Assembly: GCA_913051865.1 (NCBI GenBank) | Contig: CAJXHE010000001.1 | Coordinates: 1 to 64,000, forward strand | From: an uncultured Flavobacteriales bacterium | GTDB lineage: Bacteria; Bacteroidota; Bacteroidia; Flavobacteriales_D; Sanyastnellaceae | Reading direction: 5' to 3' | Length of the DNA: 64,000 nt | In this document: positions 1 through 10,254 of the stretch, piece after piece | Numbering within the stretch: the stretch's first letter is position 1 | How the letters are laid out: each line of letters opens with the position of its first letter | Notes under the pieces: generated by a model | The model's input: the letters and a program-made list of their open reading frames with translations, nothing else | What the model was told of the DNA's origin: nothing | Database searches by the model: none | Program-made: the position numbers and the translations under genes

Positions 1-235
1 CTTTTGCGAGTGCTTCAAATCCGATTTTATTTGCGATCAGGCCGTGATTCCAGGTGCTGACCATGGTTGCTTGGCCTTTTTCTGCCTCAAGTTCATGCTT
101 CTGGATGCCTTCAAATTCTGCAAGCTCACTCCCTAACATCCGGTTTATTGCAAATGGTGAAAGGCCCAAAACACCTCCAATGGTTGCCAACCTTCCTATA
201 AACGCTCTTCGGTTAGATTTATTTGTTTGTCTCAT
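1..235 (-). CDS. N-terminal part of a glycosylasparaginase / isoaspartyl peptidase family protein (runs off the window edge)
   Basis: Reverse-strand translation MRQTNKSNRRAFIGRLATIGGVLGLSPFAINRML...MVSTWNHGLIANKIGFEALAK; Tat-like RR leader followed by a STWNHG-type glycosylasparaginase N-terminus. Confidence 0.7.
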   Translation of the reverse strand, partial: MRQTNKSNRRAFIGRLATIGGVLGLSPFAINRMLGSELAEFEGIQKHELEAEKGQATMVSTWNHGLIANKIGFEALAK

Positions 236-283
236 GCCTACAAGATACTATAAGAATTAAATAAGAATTTGTATTGCTGTCGC

Positions 284-320
284 GCAAAAAAAAACCCCTC
301 GTGAGAGGGGTCTTTTTTTG
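284..320 (-). terminator. Rho-independent terminator downstream of dnaK, potentially bidirectional
   Basis: ACCCCTC-GTGA-GAGGGGT perfect 7-bp stem (294-311) flanked by an A tract and a T tract. Confidence 0.85.
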
Positions 321-381
321 TAGTAAAGTCGAAGATGATTCTGGGAATCGAATTCGATGGTGACCTCGGGTTTCGAGAAGA

Positions 382-2298
382 TTACTTAGACTCTTCGTCA
401 GTAACTTCTTCGAAATCGACGTCGGTCACTTCTTGCTCGCCTTCGCTAGAACCAGAAGCATCCGCACCTGGAGCTCCTGCATCAGCTCCCGCGCCCTTGT
501 CTGCATACATTTCTTCGCTTGCAGCTTGGAAAGCAGTGTTGAGCTTCTCAATGCGCTCTTTGCAAGCATCGACATCGCCGAGCTCGTGAGCAGTTTTGAG
601 TTCAGTGAGCGCTTCGTTGATCGGCGTGAGCTTTTCTGCAGGTATTTTGTCTCCGAATTCCTTGAGTTGCTTCTCAGTTTGGAAAATAAGAGAGTCAGCC
701 TGATTGATAGTCTCAACCTTGTCCTTTGTCTCTTTGTCAGCGTCAGCATTCGCTTCAGCTTCCGCCTTCATGCGCTCGATGTCTGCTTCAGAAAGACCTG
801 AAGAAGCTTCGATGCGCACCTTGTTCTCCTTTCCAGTCGCTTTATCCTTCGCGCTTACGTTGATGATTCCATTTGCGTCGATGTCGAAAGTGACCTCGAT
901 TTGTGGAACGCCACGTGGAGCAGGAGGGATGTCAGACAGTTGAAACTGACCGATGGGGTGGTTATCCTTTGCCATTGCTCTTTCTCCCTGGAAAACATGG
1001 ATATCAACACTTGGCTGGTTGTCCGCTGCAGTAGAGAATGATTCAGACTTCTTGGTAGGAATCGTTGTGTTTGCTTCGATCAGCTTGGTGAAAACACCGC
1101 CCATTGTTTCGATGCCTAAAGAAAGAGGCGTGACGTCTAGAAGGAGGACGTCTGTCACGTCTCCTGATAAAACACCACCTTGTATGGCAGCTCCGATAGC
1201 GACCACTTCATCAGGATTAACGCCCTTAGATGGCTCTTTTTCGAAGAATGCCTTTACAGCATCTTGTACAGCAGGGATACGCGTTGATCCTCCTACAAGG
1301 ATGACTTCGTCGATATCTCCTTTGTTAAGTCCAGCTGCTTTAAGTGCAGATTGACATGGCTTGATAGAACGCTTGATTAAATCATCACAAAGTTGTTCGA
1401 ACTTCGCTCGGGTTAATGAACGCACAAGGTGCTTAGGGACGCCATCTACAGGCATGATGTACGGAAGGTTGATTTCCGTACTCGTCGTGCTAGAAAGTTC
1501 AATCTTCGCTTTCTCTGCAGCTTCTTTAAGACGTTGAAGAGACATCGGATCTTTGCTGAGATCAATCCCTCCATTTTCTTCCTTGAATTCTGCGACGAGC
1601 CATTCGATTAAGGTTTGGTCAAAGTCATCTCCACCAAGGTGAGTGTCACCATCTGTAGAAAGGACTTCGAAAACGCCATCACCGAGCTCGAGGATACTCA
1701 CGTCGTGTGTACCACCACCGAGATCAAAGACAACGATCTTCTGATCAATCGATTTCTTATCGAGACCGTAAGCAAGTGCTGCGGCGGTAGGCTCGTTGAT
1801 AATACGCTTGACTTCGAGTCCAGCAATCTCGCCAGCTTCTTTTGTCGCTTGACGTTGTGCATCGTTAAAGTAAGCAGGTACAGTAATCACTGCAGCCGTT
1901 ACTTCTGTTCCCAAGTGGTCTTCCGCTGTGCGCTTCATTTTCTGAAGTACCATTGCTGAAATCTCTTGTGGCGTGTACGAGCGGTCGTCAATCTTTACTT
2001 TGGGAGTGTTGTTGTCGCCCTTAATGACTTCATACGGCATGCGCTTGATGTCTTCTGCTACATCTGTAAAAGAACTGCCCATAAAGCGTTTAATACTAGA
2101 GATAGTCTTCGTAGGGTTTGTGATGGCCTGACGTTTTGCAGGCTCACCTACTTTTCTTTCGCCGTCGGCGATGAATGCAACGATGGAAGGAGTCGTACGC
2201 TTTCCTTCACTGTTGTTAATGACCACGGGTTCATTTCCCTCCATCACTGATACACAGCTGTTGGTTGTTCCGAGATCGATTCCAATGATTTTACTCAT
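382..2298 (-). CDS. dnaK: Molecular chaperone DnaK (Hsp70)
   Basis: [21 protein letters not shown]..., [29 protein letters not shown]; full-length Hsp70 with acidic C-terminal tail EEVTDEESK. Confidence 0.98.
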   Translation of the reverse strand: MSKIIGIDLGTTNSCVSVMEGNEPVVINNSEGKRTTPSIVAFIADGERKVGEPAKRQAITNPTKTISSIKRFMGSSFTDVAEDIKRMPYEVIKGDNNTPKVKIDDRSYTPQEISAMVLQKMKRTAEDHLGTEVTAAVITVPAYFNDAQRQATKEAGEIAGLEVKRIINEPTAAALAYGLDKKSIDQKIVVFDLGGGTHDVSILELGDGVFEVLSTDGDTHLGGDDFDQTLIEWLVAEFKEENGGIDLSKDPMSLQRLKEAAEKAKIELSSTTSTEINLPYIMPVDGVPKHLVRSLTRAKFEQLCDDLIKRSIKPCQSALKAAGLNKGDIDEVILVGGSTRIPAVQDAVKAFFEKEPSKGVNPDEVVAIGAAIQGGVLSGDVTDVLLLDVTPLSLGIETMGGVFTKLIEANTTIPTKKSESFSTAADNQPSVDIHVFQGERAMAKDNHPIGQFQLSDIPPAPRGVPQIEVTFDIDANGIINVSAKDKATGKENKVRIEASSGLSEADIERMKAEAEANADADKETKDKVETINQADSLIFQTEKQLKEFGDKIPAEKLTPINEALTELKTAHELGDVDACKERIEKLNTAFQAASEEMYADKGAGADAGAPGADASGSSEGEQEVTDVDFEEVTDEESK

Positions 2299-2482
2299 GT
2301 TTTTGTTTTTTGTTTTTGTTTTTTCGTTTGTTTACATCTCCTCTTAGACAAATCCCTTGCCACTGCATAATTTCAGAGTTTAACGTGCATCTTGTCAGTT
2401 TTATATGTCATTTTCTCTTTTCTGTGAGACAGAAACCTGACACCCTGTCCGATTCTCCCTTCACTCTTGTACATTTGCCCAA

Positions 2483-3511
2483 GTGAAAAATCCAGTTTCT
2501 TTTGCCGTTTTGGGCTATGGCCATATCGGAAAGCGCCATGCCGCTACGATTCACGCACATCCCGCTGCTGACCTGCGATCTGTTGCAGATGTTGCGGATG
2601 TTTCTGCGTCTTTAGAAGGTGATTCTGAGGGTGGGAAGGTCTCGGTTTATCCCTCCATTGATGCTTTGCTGGCCCATTCTCCTCTTCCTGAAGTCATCAG
2701 TATATGTACTCCCAACGGGCTTCATGCAGCACAGTGCATTCAGATTCTAGAAGCGGGATGTCATGTCGTTCTTGAAAAGCCCATTGCACTTTCTGTATCC
2801 GATGCGCGTCTGGTGGCTGAATCGTCGAGATCAACAGGCAAACATGTCTTTTGTGTCATGCAAAATCGTTTTGCACCTCCTTCTGTTTGGCTTAAATCTC
2901 TTGTGGAATCCGGTAAGTTAGGTGAAATTCGCCAGGTCCACATCCAATGTTTCTGGAACAGAGACGATTCATACTATGCTTCCAGTCCATGGCGTGGGAC
3001 GATGGCCCTAGATGGCGGTCCGCTCTTCACACAGTTCTCACACTTTATAGATGTCATGTATTGGATTTTTGGTGGAATATCGTCTCCGAGTGCCATCTTT
3101 AAAAACCAATCTCACATCCACAATACCGAGTTTGAAGATTCAGGATCCATCTCCTTCGATTTTCTAAGGTCAGGTTGGGGGTCATTTACCTTCTCGACCG
3201 CTTTGTTCAAGTCAAATTTTGAAAGTTCACTCACCTTAATTGCTGAACATGGCACACTCCGCATCGCAGGTCAGTATATGGAAAAGGTGGTTCATTGTGA
3301 TATTTTGGACTACGAGATGACGGACCTCCCCACTTCAGCTCCACCCAACGATTACGGTTCGTACAAAGGGTCTGCCTCAAATCACCACCATGTCATCTCA
3401 AACGTTGTCGATGTCCTTAGACATGGCGCACAAATCTCAACACCTATTTCCGAGGGTATAGAAGTGGTGGAGATTATTGAGTCCATGTACAATTCAGGAT
3501 CTCGCCCTTAA
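2483..3511 (+). CDS. Gfo/Idh/MocA family oxidoreductase
   Basis: GYGHIGKRHAATI Rossmann motif, VVLEKPIALSVSDA (EKP motif), GTG start. Confidence 0.88.
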   Translation: MKNPVSFAVLGYGHIGKRHAATIHAHPAADLRSVADVADVSASLEGDSEGGKVSVYPSIDALLAHSPLPEVISICTPNGLHAAQCIQILEAGCHVVLEKPIALSVSDARLVAESSRSTGKHVFCVMQNRFAPPSVWLKSLVESGKLGEIRQVHIQCFWNRDDSYYASSPWRGTMALDGGPLFTQFSHFIDVMYWIFGGISSPSAIFKNQSHIHNTEFEDSGSISFDFLRSGWGSFTFSTALFKSNFESSLTLIAEHGTLRIAGQYMEKVVHCDILDYEMTDLPTSAPPNDYGSYKGSASNHHHVISNVVDVLRHGAQISTPISEGIEVVEIIESMYNSGSRP

Positions 3512-4407
3512 GCCAAATCCGGACGTATAAATCTTAAAAATGGCCTAAGCCACCATGACGCATAGATAAGCCGTGCCCGTGCCACTCTCGCCGCACCAAA
3601 CTCCTTGTAAAAGCGATCTACGCCTGGATCGGCGCTTCCTCCGAAATCGAATGTCGTCACCCCATGAGATCTAGCCTCTTCCATCGCAAATGAAAGCATG
3701 GCTACAGATGCTATTCCTGAGATTTTACTTCGGGATTGCCCGCCAAATGAATATAGGCACGTGGCTTCATTCACAAAAACGAATCCGCCAGCAGCAATAC
3801 AGTTTCCATCAGCATCAACAGCTTCTACAGCAAAACTAGATTGCATCGTTGAAATAGAATTTAGCAGTTTGCTCAATTGAAAACTGTCGGAATGTATTTC
3901 CTTTCTTATACGACTTTCATTATGCAGTGAGATGACGTTTGACCAGTCGTTTGAGAGGTGACATTTGATTCCTTCTCGTTCTGATCTTTTGACCTGTTTT
4001 CTTCTGTTACTGGGAAGTGGCGTATCTAAAAGAATCTGTCTCGTGTGTTTCCACTGAATTTTAAAAGACCGGGGTGTATTTGCATTTATGCTCGCCCTAG
4101 TAAGAATGGAATCATCTGGCAAAGGAGGGAGGTCAATAATTTTTAAGGTCTCGGACCGAGCGCTCCAATTTGAGGTTAGCGCGATATATTCTTCAGTGGG
4201 AATCTGGCATGAAAGGCCACAATCTAATGCCCAAAGGGGTGTAGCCAGGACTTGGATTCCTCGCATAGAAAATCTAGAAAGTGCAGAAACACTTGTTTTT
4301 GTTTCAAAAACGGTGTAGCTAGCACCACAAAAATTTAGCCACGAGGGGCTTAGGAATGGGTGCGTATACTCAGTAGTGGACGTGTCGTCTACTGCTTTAA
4401 CAATCAT
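3508..4407 (-). CDS. GNAT/FemAB-like acetyltransferase
   Basis: RKQVKRSEREGIKC..., CIAAGGFVFVNEATCLYSFGGQSR, FDFGGSADPGVDRFYKEFGA typical of the BioF2/FemAB-like GNAT fold. Confidence 0.55.
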   Translation of the reverse strand: MIVKAVDDTSTTEYTHPFLSPSWLNFCGASYTVFETKTSVSALSRFSMRGIQVLATPLWALDCGLSCQIPTEEYIALTSNWSARSETLKIIDLPPLPDDSILTRASINANTPRSFKIQWKHTRQILLDTPLPSNRRKQVKRSEREGIKCHLSNDWSNVISLHNESRIRKEIHSDSFQLSKLLNSISTMQSSFAVEAVDADGNCIAAGGFVFVNEATCLYSFGGQSRSKISGIASVAMLSFAMEEARSHGVTTFDFGGSADPGVDRFYKEFGAARVARARLIYASWWLRPFLRFIRPDLA

Positions 4408-5216
4408 CCGCCGATACTTCGCTTGACTGCTTCAAACTCTCTGTCTCCACTAAAAAGATCGTCACCAAGTGCGAGCCATTCAAGCGCTGCCGCTCGGTCA
4501 ATCTTAGACAACATTTCAGCATTGTAAATGATTGCAGAATGAAGAAGCTCAGTTTGAATTTCTCTTAAACCACGTCCGCCGAAATCTAGCATGAGATTAC
4601 GAGCTATTTCGTAGGTTTCCTTGGCTTCTTTTTTAGAGTTAAGTTGCTGATAAACTGCAGCATACATTAGCCATGCTCCTGGGTCTTCAGGGTCGATATC
4701 CGTGAGGTACTTGTAGTAAGATTTGGCTTTTGTGTATTTCTCATTGTCTACTTCCGTTTCAGCGGCGTTCTTTGTTTCGCCCCAAAGGATGTCATAGAAC
4801 TCAATGAATTCATGGTAGAACTCTTTTTCTTTGTCCTTTTTGACAAACTTAGAAGTGTATTTTAAGCTGTTCTTTAAGGCTTTGTTTTTGTCTGACTGAT
4901 ACTGCTCTCTCAGATCGGGGTCATCCGTGAGGTGGACTCCTAGGTAAGCCTGTCCCATGTATATATAGGGGAGAGGTTCTTTCTTGGTTTTGTCGTCTTC
5001 TGTGTATCGAATGCATTTGTAAAGTACGTTTTCATACTTTTCGTCAACAATCCACATTAACAGTTTGTTGTATTCCTGTTCTGAGATAAGCGGTTTACGT
5101 AGTTTCCCTTCATCGTCTTGTTTGCCTCTTTGGGCACTGATGTCGTTAGAAAGAAAGAGAGAGGCAACGAACAGCAAGCTGAACAGCCAAGCATTGTGGA
5201 TTGTAATTGTCTTCAT
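4404..5216 (-). CDS. Secreted tetratricopeptide-repeat protein
   Basis: Signal peptide MKTITIHNAWLFSLLFVASLFLSNDISAQ; TPR-like AWLMYAAVYQQLNSKKEAKETYEIA. The ORF opens upstream to 5300 but internal Met 5216 fits a signal peptide best. Confidence 0.6.
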   Translation of the reverse strand: MKTITIHNAWLFSLLFVASLFLSNDISAQRGKQDDEGKLRKPLISEQEYNKLLMWIVDEKYENVLYKCIRYTEDDKTKKEPLPYIYMGQAYLGVHLTDDPDLREQYQSDKNKALKNSLKYTSKFVKKDKEKEFYHEFIEFYDILWGETKNAAETEVDNEKYTKAKSYYKYLTDIDPEDPGAWLMYAAVYQQLNSKKEAKETYEIARNLMLDFGGRGLREIQTELLHSAIIYNAEMLSKIDRAAALEWLALGDDLFSGDREFEAVKRSIGG

Positions 5217-5294
5217 GTTAGTTTTCATTGCAGAATTCATGCCGAAAGATAATAGAAAAAAGATGATGACAATAGGTGTTATATTTGCGCGTCC

Positions 5295-7637
5295 ATGCAA
5301 GAAACTAAAAACGGTCTGATTTACATTGCCACGCTGTGCGCTTTTCTCTTTTGTGCCCCCCTTTTTTCTCAGGGTACAGTTAAGGGTTTTATCCAGTCTA
5401 AATCATCAGGAGAAGCGGTCATGTTTGCGAGTGTTTCCCTCGAAGGAACTTCTTATGGTGTCATCACTGACGTTTCAGGTTTCTACAGTTTAAGTAAAAT
5501 TCCCGAAGGAGAATATTCCTTAGTTGTCTCTAGTATTGAATATGAAAATATTAAAGAAACAATTAATATAAAGTCAGGTAAAGTTCTTACAAAGAGTTAT
5601 TTGCTTGAAGAAGGTGTGATTCAGCTTGGTGGTGCAGAAGTGAATGCCGACAGGGAAGAACAAAGAAACAGTGTACGTATGTCTGTGGAAACCATAAGGC
5701 CTGCAGACTTAAAAAACATTCCTAGCTTTGGAGGCACACCTGACTTGGTTCAAGTCCTTCAAGTTCTTCCTGGATTTGTGTCTACAGGTGACCAAGGAGG
5801 ACAGTTATACATTCGAGGAGGCTCCCCCATTCAAAATAAAGTGTTGTTGGATGGTATGATTATTTACAACGCATTTCACAGTATTGGTTTGTTTAGTGTG
5901 TTTGATTCTGATGCGATTGCAAATGCCGATATCTATACCGGTGCTTTTTCTGCAAAATATGGTGGACGTATTTCTTCTATTATGGACATTAAAACGCGTG
6001 ACGGAAACATGCGTGAACAAAAAGTCATTTTAGGTGCAAGTCCTTTCGGATCAAAAATCTTGTTAGAGGGACCATTAAAGAAAATGAAAAATAGTTCAGG
6101 AGGGATAAGCTACTTGTTGTCTTTAAAGCATAGTTATTTGGAGAAATCTTCTGAATTGTTATATCCATATATAGATGGTGGTCGATTGCCTTTTAGATAT
6201 ACTGACAGCTATGGAAAGATCACATTTGGCGGTGCTGGTTCTAAGCTCAGCTTATTTGGTTTCGGGTTTTCTGACAATGCGAGTGTTTTAGATGATTCTA
6301 CAGGAACATCCTTTGCCGATTACGGTTGGAGAAATGTGGGTGGCGGTGGAACGTTTACAATCGTCCCTCCAGGATCAGCGGTTCTCGTGAATGGACATTT
6401 TGCGATGAGTAACTACAGCATAGATCTTATAGAGGAAAGCTTGCCAAACAGATATAGCAATGTCAATGGTTTCAATTTTGGTTTAGATTTCAAATATGTC
6501 CTCGGTGAGGATAACATAGAATACGGACTTGAAGTGGTAGGTGTCGAAACGGATTATAAGACCTTCAATGCGCTCAGCTTAGTTGTCAAGCAAGTCGAGA
6601 ACACGACTGAATTTGGCGGTTATGTTGATTACACGATTAACAGAGGGAAGCTAATCATTCAGCCTAGTTTGCGCATGCAATACTACAGTTCATTGTCTGA
6701 GTTTCGTCCAGAACCTAGAATAGGTGTGAAATATAAGTACAATGAAAGACTCCGTCTGAAGTTTGCTGCAGGGATGTATTCACAAAACATTATCTCTGCG
6801 AACTCTGACAGGGATATTGTGAATTTGTTTTATGGATTTCTTTCTGGCCCAGACAACCTCCAAGATGAGTTTACGACGCCATCAGGTTCTGTAAGAGATG
6901 TGGCTCATTCACTCCAAACTGCAAATCATGTTGTTGCGGGGTTTGAGTATGATCTTACAGAATTCCTCAACCTCAATGTTGAAGGTTACTTAAAACATTT
7001 CACCCAACTCACAAATACAAATCGCCAAAAACTGTTTCCCGACGATGCGGATCACAATGACGTGCCAGAAGTTCTTCGACTTGATTACATTATAGAAAGC
7101 GGGTTTGCAAATGGGGTTGATATGGTGCTTAAATACGAAAAACGCAATTCTTATCTCTGGCTCGTTTACGGACTAGGAAATGTTGACCGGTGGGATGGAG
7201 ACCGATGGTACGACCCGGTATTTGACAGGCGTCACAATGTAAATCTCGTTGCTTCTCAAGATTTTGGGCGAAACAAGGAATGGCAGATTAGTGCGAGGTG
7301 GGCATTGGGTTCAGGTTTGCCTTTTACGCAAAGCCAAGGTTATTACCAATCTCCAAATGTGAATAATGGAATCTATTCAGATTATATTGCCGAAAATGCG
7401 GGCCAGATTTCCATTGATTATGCAGGTTTAAACGAGGGACGTCTTCCTTCATATCACAGGCTTGACATGAGTGTTAAAAGAACATTTGAAGATGTGATGG
7501 GAGGTGATTTGGATTTCACTGCGGGCGTCACAAATGTTTACAGCCGTGAAAATGTATTTTACATCAATCGTCTGACAGGCCAAAGGAAGAATCAACTTCC
7601 GTTTCTGCCCTCAATTTCTTTAGACTGGAAATTCTAA
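5295..7637 (+). CDS. TonB-dependent receptor with N-terminal carboxypeptidase-regulatory-like domain
   Basis: VKGFIQSKSSGEAVMFASVSLEGTSYGVITDVSGFYSLSKIPEG; plug GGQLYIRGGSPIQNKVLLDGMIIYN; C-terminal SISLDWKF. Confidence 0.92.
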   Translation: MQETKNGLIYIATLCAFLFCAPLFSQGTVKGFIQSKSSGEAVMFASVSLEGTSYGVITDVSGFYSLSKIPEGEYSLVVSSIEYENIKETINIKSGKVLTKSYLLEEGVIQLGGAEVNADREEQRNSVRMSVETIRPADLKNIPSFGGTPDLVQVLQVLPGFVSTGDQGGQLYIRGGSPIQNKVLLDGMIIYNAFHSIGLFSVFDSDAIANADIYTGAFSAKYGGRISSIMDIKTRDGNMREQKVILGASPFGSKILLEGPLKKMKNSSGGISYLLSLKHSYLEKSSELLYPYIDGGRLPFRYTDSYGKITFGGAGSKLSLFGFGFSDNASVLDDSTGTSFADYGWRNVGGGGTFTIVPPGSAVLVNGHFAMSNYSIDLIEESLPNRYSNVNGFNFGLDFKYVLGEDNIEYGLEVVGVETDYKTFNALSLVVKQVENTTEFGGYVDYTINRGKLIIQPSLRMQYYSSLSEFRPEPRIGVKYKYNERLRLKFAAGMYSQNIISANSDRDIVNLFYGFLSGPDNLQDEFTTPSGSVRDVAHSLQTANHVVAGFEYDLTEFLNLNVEGYLKHFTQLTNTNRQKLFPDDADHNDVPEVLRLDYIIESGFANGVDMVLKYEKRNSYLWLVYGLGNVDRWDGDRWYDPVFDRRHNVNLVASQDFGRNKEWQISARWALGSGLPFTQSQGYYQSPNVNNGIYSDYIAENAGQISIDYAGLNEGRLPSYHRLDMSVKRTFEDVMGGDLDFTAGVTNVYSRENVFYINRLTGQRKNQLPFLPSISLDWKF

Positions 7638-7644
7638 GCTATTC

Positions 7645-9309
7645 TTAGCTCGAAAGAAGAACTTTCGCTGCGGCGCGTGCTTCTTCACTCACTTGGCTTC
7701 CGCTTAGCATCGTCGCTATTGCTTCATTGCGCTCCTTCGATGCGAGATATACAGCTTGCGTAATTGCTTCACTGTTATTCGTCTTTTTACTCACTTCAAG
7801 GTGATGGTTGCCAGAAGCAGCAACTTGAGCCAGATGCGTCACTGAGAAAACTTGCTGGCCCATTGACATCTCTCGCATGGTTGATGCCATGCGTGTTGCC
7901 ACATCGCCTGATACTCCCGTATCTATTTCGTCTAATACGATGGTGGGAACTGTGGTGCGTTTGGCCAATGCCGCTTTAAATGCGAGCATTACACGACTCC
8001 GTTCTCCACCAGAAGCAATCTGTGATATGGGTTGAGTCGGAGATCCAGGGTTCGCGCTGAACATCAGTTCCACGTCTTCTATTCCTAAAAGATCTGGTGT
8101 GTTCAATTCAGAAAAGACCCAAGACATTTCTACATTTGGGAGCTTGAGTGGGGCCAATTGATGGTGGACCAGATTCATCAATTCTTTTCCGGACCTCTCT
8201 CTTGCCTTCATCAAGCCCTTACCTGCTTGCGCTAACGCCACGGTTTTGACTTTTACAGCGGCTCGCGCAGTCTCGATTGCTAGCTTTATGCCATCACACT
8301 TCTCTATCCTTCTGTTTAATTCTTGTTCAACGAGTGACAGTGCTTCGGCATTAGGAACATTGTGCTTGTGAAGTGCACTCGAGAGCGCTTCCATTTTTGC
8401 GTTTATCAGTTCTAATCTTGCGGGGTCGTGCTGAATGCTTTCGGATAATTGACTTGATTCGAGTGCGATATCCCGCATTTCGATATGTACGCTTTTAAGC
8501 CTTTCTAACAGGTTGGACGCGTCTTTGCTATACATCTCAATGGCCTCTATTTCTGTTATTGCCTTGTCGACGGCAGAAATGGCATCCCTGCCTTCGGGGT
8601 GACTGTCTAAAAGTTCAAACGAAGCATGGAGTCCCGAAGCAAGTTCTGTGGCGTGTTTAAGTCGATTGTGTTCTTCCTCCAGTTCCTCCTGATTCAAAGA
8701 GTCTAGACCTAATTCGGACAGTTCTTCAAGTTGAAAATTTAGATAATCTCTGTCAGATTGTGGTTGATTCGCTTCAGCTTCTAAAGCGTTGAGCGTGTCT
8801 ACTGCTGAACGCCATGCTGAGAATGTCGCTCGGTAAGCGTCTCTCACGGTCACATGTCCACCGAAATCATCCAGAAGATCTAACCTGGTGACTCTGTCCA
8901 TTAAAGCCCGCGTCTCATCTTGGCCATGAAGGTCTACGAGTTTGTTGCCCACTTCTTTGAGAATACCTGCACTTACGAGTGAGTCATTGATAAAGCATCG
9001 AGATTTGCCTGTCGATCTCACTTCTCTTCGAATCACAACGCTTTCTTTGTCTGTGCCAAATTCCAGATTGAAATCAACGCGGATTTTATTTGCAATGGGA
9101 GAGTGGAAGGTGGCTTCAACGATGCATAGATCAGTACCATGCCTCACGTTTAAACTGTTGCTTCGTGCACCTAAAGCCAAACCTAATGCGCCCAATAAGA
9201 TTGATTTTCCCGATCCGGTTTCACCTGTTACAACAGTGAGCCCATCTTTAAAATCTAAAGAGAGTTCGCTTATTAATGCGAAGTTTTTTATATGTAGTCG
9301 AGTTAACAA
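7645..9309 (-). CDS. recN: DNA repair protein RecN
   Basis: MLTRLHIKNFALISELSLDFKDGLTVVTGETGSGKSILLGALGLALG; VLDEIDTGVSGDVA; GQQVFSVTHLAQVAASGNHH. Confidence 0.97.
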   Translation of the reverse strand: MLTRLHIKNFALISELSLDFKDGLTVVTGETGSGKSILLGALGLALGARSNSLNVRHGTDLCIVEATFHSPIANKIRVDFNLEFGTDKESVVIRREVRSTGKSRCFINDSLVSAGILKEVGNKLVDLHGQDETRALMDRVTRLDLLDDFGGHVTVRDAYRATFSAWRSAVDTLNALEAEANQPQSDRDYLNFQLEELSELGLDSLNQEELEEEHNRLKHATELASGLHASFELLDSHPEGRDAISAVDKAITEIEAIEMYSKDASNLLERLKSVHIEMRDIALESSQLSESIQHDPARLELINAKMEALSSALHKHNVPNAEALSLVEQELNRRIEKCDGIKLAIETARAAVKVKTVALAQAGKGLMKARERSGKELMNLVHHQLAPLKLPNVEMSWVFSELNTPDLLGIEDVELMFSANPGSPTQPISQIASGGERSRVMLAFKAALAKRTTVPTIVLDEIDTGVSGDVATRMASTMREMSMGQQVFSVTHLAQVAASGNHHLEVSKKTNNSEAITQAVYLASKERNEAIATMLSGSQVSEEARAAAKVLLSS

Positions 9310-9314
9310 GGGGA

Positions 9315-10250
9315 CTACATCAATGCATCATCATACTTAGAAATATTTCCCGGATCCATTTGTTTTAGGACGGGGAGTAGTCTTACTCTTTCTGCTTCTG
9401 ATGCTGGGGCAAAAAGTTTAATGATTTCATCATTTTTTGCGAGAAAAAACACTTGTAAATTATAGGATCCTGGACGAATCCTATTTGTAGATCTCATCTC
9501 TATAAGTGCGTCCGCGATATTTAACCTGGCGGTCTCGATGTCATCGTATAACAAGTCAAAGCCTTTTCGGTGGTAATTGTACATGCACAAACGAAGCGGT
9601 CTGAAAGTTTGGCTTAAGTAATTCTCAACGAGCCAATATCTATTTTGCTTACTTTGACTCGCCTTCCATCCACTTCCGCCAGCGTTCTGAGCGTTTGCGA
9701 CGATGGTTTGGGCTTTCAGAAAATATTCTGAACCACTCTCCAGACCAAAGCTGTCGTAGTCCATTCCGATAATCATGTATGAATAATACGCTAGAACAGA
9801 ACTCAGATTGTCTCTGTGTTGACCTGGGTTGAAAAGAATGGAGGTTCCATTCACCCAATCAAATTCAAAGTCCCCATCCAGTACAAACAAGACAGGTGTG
9901 TTGTAGTCTGAATTAAAAACGGGGCGGTTGCTCTGTATCTGAATAGAGCCACTAAATCGTGTATTTCCTATGGCTTCACTGATTGTGATTTGCATTGTAC
10001 ACTCGATAAGTTCATCGAATGAGAAATTATCGTTTGTCCAACGTCGTCCATTCATGAACTCACGAATCCCGTCTTCCAAACTTTCAAAGACACTTGGTTC
10101 AACATTGGCAATTTGGGGCGCAATAACTTGAACGGAACAGTTTAATTCTTGTGCAACACTTTTTGAGGGATTCGCAAGAATAATTGTCCCAAAAAGAATA
10201 CACGCTTTAAATAAATTGGAGAGGTATATTGAAGGAAAGTCTAACGTCAT
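9315..10250 (-). CDS. DUF4835 family protein
   Basis: Signal peptide then QELNCSVQVIAPQIANVEPSVFESLEDGIREFMNGRRWT; fixed neighbour of coaBC and recN in Bacteroidota. Confidence 0.82.
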   Translation of the reverse strand: MTLDFPSIYLSNLFKACILFGTIILANPSKSVAQELNCSVQVIAPQIANVEPSVFESLEDGIREFMNGRRWTNDNFSFDELIECTMQITISEAIGNTRFSGSIQIQSNRPVFNSDYNTPVLFVLDGDFEFDWVNGTSILFNPGQHRDNLSSVLAYYSYMIIGMDYDSFGLESGSEYFLKAQTIVANAQNAGGSGWKASQSKQNRYWLVENYLSQTFRPLRLCMYNYHRKGFDLLYDDIETARLNIADALIEMRSTNRIRPGSYNLQVFFLAKNDEIIKLFAPASEAERVRLLPVLKQMDPGNISKYDDALM

Positions 10251-10254
10251 TTTT

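Noticed and set aside
433-801. 122-aa + strand ORF antisense to dnaK (and 335-589, 426-749, 953-1354, 1615-1959)
   Set aside because: Composition reflects the complement or frame shift of the highly conserved dnaK coding strand; no independent domain or initiation signal.
7625-7645. CTAAG-CTATT-CTTAG hairpin between the TonB receptor and recN as a terminator
   Set aside because: Only a 5-bp AT-rich stem and no T-tract; too weak to call.
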